Positions 13,660 through 18,582 of a stretch of DNA of 18,582 nucleotides are shown here, piece by piece. The stretch is taken from contig VAXK01000073.1 of the NCBI GenBank assembly GCA_005885565.1, positions 1 through 18,582 on the forward strand, in the 5' to 3' direction. The DNA is from Actinomycetota bacterium (lineage in GTDB: Bacteria; Actinomycetota; Thermoleophilia; Gaiellales; Gaiellaceae). The translations under genes were made by a program, and so were the position numbers. Positions within the stretch are counted from its first letter, which is position 1. Each line of letters starts with the position of its first letter. The notes beneath the pieces are model-generated. The model searched no databases. It worked only from the letters and a program-made list of their open reading frames with translations, and was not told where the DNA came from.

Positions 13660-15444
13660 TCAGCCGGCCGGGACCAGCTCGCGGACCTCGTGCTCACGCT
13701 CGGGCGGGGCCTCCGCCCGCGGCGCCGCCGCACGGGCCGGCGCGAGGAACGCGAAGGCCGCGAAGGGGAAGAACCAGGGGATGTAGAGGTAGAACCAATG
13801 GGTCAGCACGATCTCGAAGCCGATCAGCAGGGCGGCCGTGAGCGCCGCGAGCTGGAGCGGCGAGCGCCGGCGCGGGAGCACGGCCGCCGCGAGTGCGCCG
13901 AGCACGAGCAGCACCTCGAGCGCCTGCTGCACGCGGTGCAGGTCGGGGATTCCCTTGGCGTGGTACTGCCGCCAGTCCCAGAGCGAGAACGGCGACGACC
14001 GGTTGATCTGCGACGAGAACGTGCGGTGCCAGAAGGTGCCGACGGCGTGGATCGGATTCGGCTCGAGGAGCAGGATCGAAAACGCCGCGAGCGTCGCCAC
14101 GACGAATCCCACGGTGAACCGGATCGCCGACCGCCGCTCCCGCCAGTCCGGGTAGGTCAGCCAGAGCGGCGCGACGACGAGCGGCGCGAACTTCGTCCAC
14201 GCGGCCAGCGCGCAGAAGAACCCGCGCTTGACCGGCGAGGCTGCGAGCCAGAAGCCGAAGATCAGGAAGGCGGGGAGGATCGAGTCGTTCGTGTTCGAGC
14301 TGGACACGTACTGCGTGAACGGGTATGCCGCCCACGCGAACGCGAGCGTCGCTCCCAGGCGCGCGCCGCCGAACCGAAGGCCTACGAGCCCGAGGCCGAC
14401 GATGCAGAGCAGGTCGAAGAGGATCGCCGTCGCGTGCGCCGCCGGGAGCCGGTCCCACTTGCCGCTCCACCCGAAGACGAGGTAGGCGGGGATGTACGAC
14501 TCGTACGAGACGGGACCGTACGTGTCTGCCTGCGGGTTCGCAGACTCGCAGCGTCCGTTCGTCTGAATCCGGTCGCGGATCTCCCCGTTCGCGTCGGCGG
14601 GGCCGCACGGCTTCAGGTCGTCCTCGACCGGGAAGTGGCCGAACGGCGCCTTGCCTTCGTGGACGATCCGCTCCGCGCCGATCGGCCCCGCGTAGCCGAC
14701 GTCGATGACGTTCGAGGCCTCGATGTTCATCCCGACCTTGAAGCCGGCGAGGAAGACCGTCGCCGCGACGAGCACCCACACCGGCCAGAAGGGCCTCGTC
14801 GGCGTGCCTCGTCCGCGGATTCCTATCCACAGCGTCCGGCCGAGCAGGTAGACGAGCGGCGGGTAGGCGAGCGGGACGCTCGTGAAGATGTCGCCCTTGT
14901 TGAAGTACCAGAGCGAGAACGTGAAGCTGAGCAGCACGAGCAGGTCGAGGTTGCGCAGGCTCACCAGGCGGCGGAGGTCGGCGAGCCCGAGCAGGAAGGC
15001 GGCGCAGAACGCGAGCCAGATCGGCTTGCTGTTGATCTTCGTCCCGCCGAACGCGCCGGGCCCGCCGCGGGCCATCCCCCACGCGACCTGCGGGCCCGTG
15101 AACGCCTCGATGACCGTGCCCGACTGGTCGTCGACCTTCCCGTGCGCGACCTCGCCGGCGGCGCCCGAGGTGACGCTCACCGTCCAGTTCCGGTCCTTCG
15201 GGCTGTAGGTCGCGTCGTAGGTGACCACGTGCGGGTAGTGCGTCAGCCACGCCGAGACCTTGTGGTAGTGGAGGAAGATGTCGGCCGCCTTCTTCTTCGT
15301 CAGCTCCGCGGCGTTCGGCGGCGCGTACGGCGTCTGGACGAGGTGCCCCTTCGAGTCGTAGACCGGTGCTGTCGGGGTCGTCGCCGCCGCAGCGACCGGC
15401 GCCAGCGCCAGGGCAAGGAACGCAGCAAGCGCGACGCGGCGCAT
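13660..15444 (-). CDS. Large integral membrane protein: PepSY-like domain plus GT87/GT-C-like glycosyltransferase
   Basis: 594 residues from ATG at 15444. A signal peptide (RRVALAAFLALALAPVAAA) is followed by an extracytoplasmic domain (about 25-125) with a PepSY-like ending (RNWTVSV, KVDDQSGTVIEAFTGPQVAW). About ten or more membrane spans follow (from about 140) with loops such as YEGKAPFGHFP-like VHEGKAPFGHFPVEDD and SSNTNDSILPAFL, typical of polyprenyl-phosphate-sugar dependent GT-C/GT87 mannosyltransferases. The catalytic Asp of the first loop is not obvious to me. The tail is rich in Ala/Arg/Glu. The upstream gene gtrA fits a cell-envelope glycosylation theme. The first in-frame ATG upstream (15501) lies in the terminator region and would place 19 residues before the signal peptide, so I reject it. 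Confidence 0.8.
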   Translation of the reverse strand: MRRVALAAFLALALAPVAAAATTPTAPVYDSKGHLVQTPYAPPNAAELTKKKAADIFLHYHKVSAWLTHYPHVVTYDATYSPKDRNWTVSVTSGAAGEVAHGKVDDQSGTVIEAFTGPQVAWGMARGGPGAFGGTKINSKPIWLAFCAAFLLGLADLRRLVSLRNLDLLVLLSFTFSLWYFNKGDIFTSVPLAYPPLVYLLGRTLWIGIRGRGTPTRPFWPVWVLVAATVFLAGFKVGMNIEASNVIDVGYAGPIGAERIVHEGKAPFGHFPVEDDLKPCGPADANGEIRDRIQTNGRCESANPQADTYGPVSYESYIPAYLVFGWSGKWDRLPAAHATAILFDLLCIVGLGLVGLRFGGARLGATLAFAWAAYPFTQYVSSSNTNDSILPAFLIFGFWLAASPVKRGFFCALAAWTKFAPLVVAPLWLTYPDWRERRSAIRFTVGFVVATLAAFSILLLEPNPIHAVGTFWHRTFSSQINRSSPFSLWDWRQYHAKGIPDLHRVQQALEVLLVLGALAAAVLPRRRSPLQLAALTAALLIGFEIVLTHWFYLYIPWFFPFAAFAFLAPARAAAPRAEAPPEREHEVRELVPAG

Positions 15445-15468
15445 CACTTTCAGGCTATCGGCGAATAA

Positions 15469-15486
15469 GGCACCGCTAGCGGTGCC
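15469..15486 (-). terminator. Probable rho-independent terminator after gtrA
   Basis: Perfect palindrome GGCACCGCTAGCGGTGCC, a 7-bp stem with a CTAG loop. On the minus strand it is followed at once by TTATTC and preceded by AA, giving a short U-rich tail. It lies 70 bases after the gtrA stop and 25 before the next start codon, the right place to end the phosphodiesterase-pcm-acyP-PRC-gtrA run. Confidence 0.6.
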
Positions 15487-15498
15487 GTTCTCAGGGCC

Positions 15499-15515
15499 CA
15501 CGGGCTTTGCCCGTG
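15499..15515. repeat. GC-rich hairpin in the gtrA downstream spacer
   Basis: CACGGGC-TTT-GCCCGTG: a 7-bp perfect stem with a three-base loop, 12 bases from the terminator palindrome. It may reinforce termination or be a REP-like repeat unit; no second copy is seen in this window. Confidence 0.45.
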
Positions 15516-15556
15516 TGTCCGTCTGAAATGAGCGGTCGAGCGGATCACAGCGTGAG

Positions 15557-16000
15557 CTATCGGCGAAACGACCAGAGTTTGTTACCGACGAAGTTGAGCG
15601 GCGTCACGAGCACGATGGCGACGGCCTGCGCCGGGACCTTGTCGAGTCCGAACGCGACGAGCAGCCGCAGGCAGACGAGGTTCGCGCCGAGTGCGACGAG
15701 CGAGACGACGAGGAAGCGGAGCCCTTGGTAGGCGAAGTGCCCGCGCTCGCCGCGGAACGTCCAGAGGCGGTTCAGCGCGTAGTTGTTCGTCACGGCCACG
15801 ACGAACGAGCACGACGCCGCGGCGAGGTAGTGGAGGCCGGCCCAGTGCAGCAGTGCCGTGTAGACGGCGAGGTTGACGACGTAGCCGCTCGCGCCGACGG
15901 CACAGAACTTCGCGAGCTGGACCCAGTTGTGCCAGGCCTTGAGCGCGCGGCCTGCGCGCAGGCGCACGGTGGCTTCGCCTGCTGCCGGCGGGCGCTGCAT
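15557..16000 (-). CDS. GtrA family membrane protein
   Basis: 147 residues with four membrane spans (about 28-50, 57-76, 92-113 and 119-137). Conserved features are FCAVGASGYVVNLAVYTAL at the first span, the F/YALNRLWTFR motif after the second, and FVGNKLWSFRR at the end. GtrA proteins are thought to move polyprenyl-linked sugars across the membrane for wall or O-antigen glycosylation. It starts at ATG 16000, 20 bases after the PRC-barrel stop, without a clear ribosome site. The adjacent glycosyltransferase-like gene fits this role. Confidence 0.92.
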   Translation of the reverse strand: MQRPPAAGEATVRLRAGRALKAWHNWVQLAKFCAVGASGYVVNLAVYTALLHWAGLHYLAAASCSFVVAVTNNYALNRLWTFRGERGHFAYQGLRFLVVSLVALGANLVCLRLLVAFGLDKVPAQAVAIVLVTPLNFVGNKLWSFRR

Positions 16001-16020
16001 CGGGGGGCGAGGCTACCGGA

Positions 16021-16451
16021 TCATGCGGCCGATGCGCGTGAGGCAATTCGCACGTCCGCGCCCGGTGGGATGCGGCTCTCGCCCGCCGAGGTCGCCACGA
16101 CGAGCTCGCGGATCGAGCCGTCGGCATCGAAGACGACGTCCCGGAGCGAGCCGAGCTCGCCGCCCGCGTTCGCGACCCGCGCGCCGCGGAGCGCGCCGAG
16201 CCCGTGGCCTCGACCCCGGTAGAACGCCAGCTCGTCGAGCAGCGTCAGCGGGGAGCCGATCGCGATCTCGCCGTCGCGGACGTGCGCTGCCGCGAGCGGC
16301 AGGAAGCGGTGCGTGTCCCGCCGCAGCGGACCTCGAAGCCGAGGACGCGGCGGACGTCGAGGTCGACGACGAGCTCGACCGCCCGCCCCAGGTCGATCCC
16401 GTGCAAGCGGACGGGCCGCGCGAGCACCTCCCCGGAAACCATCGACCCCAT
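16021..16451 (-). pseudogene. PRC-barrel domain protein with a one-base frameshift
   Basis: The start is ATG at 16451 with a strong ribosome site GGGAGGAGGG (16458-16467) 6 bases upstream. The first frame reads MGSMVSGEVLARPVRLHGID followed by a PRC-barrel strand pattern ending in GFEVRCGG. The continuation DTHRFLPLAAAHV to SRIPPGADVRIASRASAA lies in another frame and ends at 16021. Restoring one G in the GGG run (complement of 16317-16319) would join them into about 143 residues with two PRC-barrel repeats (the second around ANAGGELGSLRDVVFDADGS). PRC-barrels serve in RNA processing and membrane-associated adaptors; the role here is unknown. A homopolymer indel is a common sequencing error, so the gene may really be intact. 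Confidence 0.8.
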
Positions 16452-16487
16452 GTGCGGCCCTCCTCCCCCGTCGTCCTCCAGCGAAAC

Positions 16488-16763
16488 TCAGCGGACGGCG
16501 AAGCCATCCTCGCCGCGCGGATCTTCCCAGGTCGCCTGGACGTCCTCGACGCGCGCGCCGGGCGGGCCGCTGTGACACCACTGCACCATCGACTCGACCG
16601 CGTCGCGGCGGCCCTCGAAGACCGCCTCGACGGCACCGTCCGGCCGGTTCGCCACCCAGCCCGCGACGCCGAGCGACCGCGCCCGGCGGCGCGTCTCGTC
16701 ACGGAAGAAGACGCCCTGCACATGGCCGCGGACGACGACTCGGGCCCGAGCCTCCTCAGCCAG
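16488..16763 (-). CDS. acyP: Acylphosphatase
   Basis: Hydrolyses carboxyl-phosphate bonds in acyl phosphates. The reading from CTG at 16763 gives 91 residues, the normal family length: MAEEARARVVVRGHVQGVFF, with the phosphate loop RGHVQGVFFRDE including the catalytic arginine, and the catalytic asparagine in GWVANRPDG. The ending DGFAVR is near the usual (F)xxR(Y). A GTG at 16721 lies inside the catalytic loop and would remove the first strand, and no ATG, GTG or TTG lies between. GAGGAGGGG at 16768-16776 is 4 bases before the CTG, an excellent ribosome site. The gene overlaps pcm by 8 bases. Confidence 0.9.
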   Translation of the reverse strand: MAEEARARVVVRGHVQGVFFRDETRRRARSLGVAGWVANRPDGAVEAVFEGRRDAVESMVQWCHSGPPGARVEDVQATWEDPRGEDGFAVR

Positions 16764-17406
16764 CGAACCCCTCCTCGCCGACCAGCGGGACGAAGCGGCA
16801 GGGCACGGAGCGTAGGACGGCCGGCCCCTCCGGGCTCCGCACGACGACCTGGAGCTCCTGGGCGCGGCGGCTTCCGACCGGCAGGACGAGCCGGCCGCGG
16901 GGCTCGAGCTGCTCGTAGAGCGACTGCGGGAGCTCCGGCACCGCGGCGGCGACGGCGATGGCGTCGAACGGAGCGCGGTCGGGAACGCCGAGCGTGCCGT
17001 CGCCGACGCGCACCTCGACGCGCTCGTAGCCGGCGGCCGCGAGGTTCCGGCGGGCGAGCTCGGCGAGCTCTGGGATCCGCTCGATCGTCACCACCTCCGC
17101 CGCGAGCTCGGCGAGCACGGCGGCCTGGTAGCCGGAGCCGGTCCCGACGTCGAGGACGCGCTCGCGCCCGTGCAGCTCGAGCGCCTCGGCGATGCGGGCG
17201 ACCATGTACGGCTGCGAGATCGTCTGACCCTCCGGGAGCGGCAGCGCCGAGTCGTCGTAGGCGCGGTCGCGGAGGTCCTCCGGCACGAAGAGCTCGCGCG
17301 GCACCCGTGCCATCGCCGCGAGCACGCGTTCGTCGCGGACGTCGCGCGCGCGAAGCTGCCGCTCGACCATGCGGCGGCGCGCGAGCGGGAAGTCCTCAGG
17401 CTGCAC
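16756..17406 (-). CDS. pcm: Protein-L-isoaspartate O-methyltransferase
   Basis: Uses S-adenosylmethionine to methylate isoaspartyl residues for protein repair. About 216 residues with family motifs RRRMVERQLRARDVRDERVL near the N-terminus, FVPEDLRDRAYDDSALPLPE and GQTISQPYMVARI, motif I VLDVGTGSGYQAAVLAEL, and the late region LEPRGRLVLPVG. I chose GTG at 17406, overlapping the phosphodiesterase stop by 11 bases; ATG at 17370 (MVERQ) would drop 12 residues and would truncate the family's N-terminal helix. Confidence 0.95.
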   Translation of the reverse strand: MQPEDFPLARRRMVERQLRARDVRDERVLAAMARVPRELFVPEDLRDRAYDDSALPLPEGQTISQPYMVARIAEALELHGRERVLDVGTGSGYQAAVLAELAAEVVTIERIPELAELARRNLAAAGYERVEVRVGDGTLGVPDRAPFDAIAVAAAVPELPQSLYEQLEPRGRLVLPVGSRRAQELQVVVRSPEGPAVLRSVPCRFVPLVGEEGFAG

Positions 17407-18582
17407 GGGCGTACTGCGGCGGCCGGAGGCCGAAATGCTCGAGCACCGCCGGAGCAACGTCGACGATGCTGCGCGGCAGGCGCTCGAGGCCGACCACGAG
17501 CATCGGCACGACCGAGTCGCCCGCGTCGAGCGAGCCGTGGCTCCCGCCGCCCGCGTGGTGACGACCGCCCAGGTCGGCGAACTCGAAGCCGGGCGCGGCC
17601 GAGACGATCACCTCGCCGGCGTTCGGGTTCTGGAGCGCGGCGTAGGCGCGGGCGAGCGCGTCCGGGTGGTCGAGGATGGACTCGTCACCGGAAGTCGACC
17701 AGCCGCCGCCCGCCGGCGCGAACGCGAGCTCCTCGCCCTCGCGTCGGGCGACCGCCGCGTCGCTCTCGCGGAAGAGGGCGACCTCGGCCGCCGGCTCGTC
17801 GTCGAGGCGTGAGGCGAGCTCGCGCGCGTCGAGCACGCAGTCGTCGAGGCGGTAGACCATCCCGGCGCGATTCGACGCCGTGACGACGACGCCGTCCACC
17901 CCGGCGTAGCGGTCCTGGAGACGGCGCGCCTCGTCCACGCGCGTCTGGCCGTGGTCGGCGCACACGACGACGGCGTAGCGCTCGAGGAACTCGTCCGGCC
18001 CGCCGGCGGCGTCCATGAGGGTGCCGACGGCGCGATCGCTGCGGGCGAGCGCCTCGTGCGCTCCTTCCGGCCCGCGCACGTGCGAGGCGAAGTCGTAGTC
18101 CGGAAGGTAGAAGGCGAAGAAGTCGAACCCGTCGCGCGTGACGAGCCAGCGGCCCACGGCGGCCGCGTACTCGTCGACCGAGCCCGCCGCGCGGCCCTTC
18201 ACGGCCATCGGCGCGCCGGTGACGTCCGACTCGAAGAGATTGAAGAAGAAGAACCGGCGCGGCCCGTAGGCCGGCCGGACGAGGCCCGGCAGCGTCGGCA
18301 GGTGGCGCGTGCGCCCGCGATAGCAGGTGATGTTCACCGCCGCGGCTACGCGGCCCTCGTCTTCGAGCGCCTCGTAGATCGTCACGGCGTCGGCCGCCAG
18401 GTGCTGCTCGTTCATGTTGAAGATCGCGTCGAGGATCGAGCGCCGCGTCCCGGCGGCCCGCAGCGCGGCGAAGGACGACCCGTACTCGACGATCCGCCGC
18501 TCGCCGCGGTGGTACCAGACGAGGTGCGGGATGTGGTGGACGTCTGGATGCGCTCCCGTCACGATCGACGAGAGGCAGACCG
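17396..18582 (-). CDS. Type I phosphodiesterase/nucleotide pyrophosphatase family protein (5' part cut by right edge)
   Basis: At least 395 codons; the frame runs off the right edge (VCLSSIVTGAHPDVHHIP at the visible start), so the nucleophile region (usually ...TPVxxSSxxTG) is only partly present. Alkaline-phosphatase-superfamily metal sites are visible: DYDFASHVRG (Asp/His), VVCADHGQTRVD (ADHG) and GGGSHGSLDAGDSVVPML near the C-terminus. No membrane spans are seen in the visible part. The family hydrolyses phosphodiester or phosphonate bonds; the substrate cannot be told here. It is followed with overlap by pcm, so both are probably co-transcribed. Confidence 0.88.
   Translation of the reverse strand, partial: VCLSSIVTGAHPDVHHIPHLVWYHRGERRIVEYGSSFAALRAAGTRRSILDAIFNMNEQHLAADAVTIYEALEDEGRVAAAVNITCYRGRTRHLPTLPGLVRPAYGPRRFFFFNLFESDVTGAPMAVKGRAAGSVDEYAAAVGRWLVTRDGFDFFAFYLPDYDFASHVRGPEGAHEALARSDRAVGTLMDAAGGPDEFLERYAVVVCADHGQTRVDEARRLQDRYAGVDGVVVTASNRAGMVYRLDDCVLDARELASRLDDEPAAEVALFRESDAAVARREGEELAFAPAGGGWSTSGDESILDHPDALARAYAALQNPNAGEVIVSAAPGFEFADLGGRHHAGGGSHGSLDAGDSVVPMLVVGLERLPRSIVDVAPAVLEHFGLRPPQYARAA

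Larger units (their letters stand above)
15454..15567. repeat. 12-bp direct repeat flanking the gtrA/glycosyltransferase spacer
   Basis: GCTATCGGCGAA occurs at 15454-15465 and again at 15556-15567, in the same orientation, 102 bases apart. The second copy contains the gtrA stop codon; the first lies just upstream of the next gene. Between them sit two GC-rich hairpins. This may mark a small insertion with target duplication, or a local duplication. Confidence 0.5.

Noticed and set aside
13690..15468. 592-codon plus-strand open frame opposite the glycosyltransferase-like gene
   Set aside because: Almost wholly charged Arg/Glu/Asp sequence, typical of GC-rich antisense; the minus-strand frame has a signal peptide and membrane spans.
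16013..16723. Alternative overlapping minus-strand frames across the PRC-barrel and acylphosphatase genes
   Set aside because: Arg/Ser-rich frames without domain match; the conserved motifs are in the chosen frames.
1..18582. CRISPR arrays, insertion sequences, toxin-antitoxin or phage-defence genes
   Set aside because: No regularly spaced repeats, transposase motifs or recognisable defence domains were found on either strand.

Overview
This window is very GC-rich (mostly G/C at third codon positions). It is densely packed with genes that often overlap by 1-4 bases, and GTG starts are common. Gene content (GC-rich menaquinol cytochrome bc complex, UbiD/UbiX pair, C5 heme pathway, DIP1984 family, PRC-barrel, GtrA and PepSY-plus-glycosyltransferase membrane proteins) suggests an actinobacterium. 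A deep lineage such as Thermoleophilia/Gaiellales is my best guess; that is inference, since no rRNA or other marker gene is present.

Left block (1-7961, all on the minus strand, so transcribed right to left): a secreted protein, hemB (broken), hemL, an unrecognised protein, a 58-residue membrane protein, ubiD, qcrA (Rieske), qcrB (b6-like cytochrome b), qcrC (subunit IV fused to cytochrome c) and ubiX (cut by the window edge). The block combines early heme synthesis, a prenylated-aromatic decarboxylase with its prenyl-FMN supplier (most simply late menaquinone synthesis), and the menaquinol:cytochrome c reductase that uses both heme and menaquinone. A promoter lies exactly at the ubiD/qcrA junction and is bracketed by a perfect 9-bp inverted repeat. 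The bc complex looks mosaic: QcrB and QcrC have the split/fused Bacillus layout, QcrA has the three-membrane-segment layout known from Actinobacteria, and the cysteine for the covalent heme c of b6-type cytochromes is absent.

Middle block: a DIP1984-family protein on the plus strand; a 212-bp intergenic region with a tRNA T-arm-like hairpin and a repeated 12-mer; a minus-strand operon of AI-2E family permease, ABC ATPase and ABC-2 permease; then a plus-strand pair made of a degenerate M23 (LytM-like) membrane protein, probably read from a leaderless promoter, and a YmdB-type phosphodiesterase whose only plausible start is CTG.

Right block (13660-18582, minus strand): a type I phosphodiesterase (cut by the right edge), pcm, acylphosphatase (also an apparent CTG start), a PRC-barrel protein with a one-base frameshift, and gtrA, followed by a terminator hairpin and then a large glycosyltransferase-like membrane protein.

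Two genes are disrupted (hemB by an in-gene loss of about 37 nt covering the catalytic lysine, PRC-barrel by a G-run indel). Either they are real lesions or the assembly has errors. I see no CRISPR array, insertion sequence, rRNA or convincing canonical tRNA, and no gene-free stretch longer than about 210 bases.
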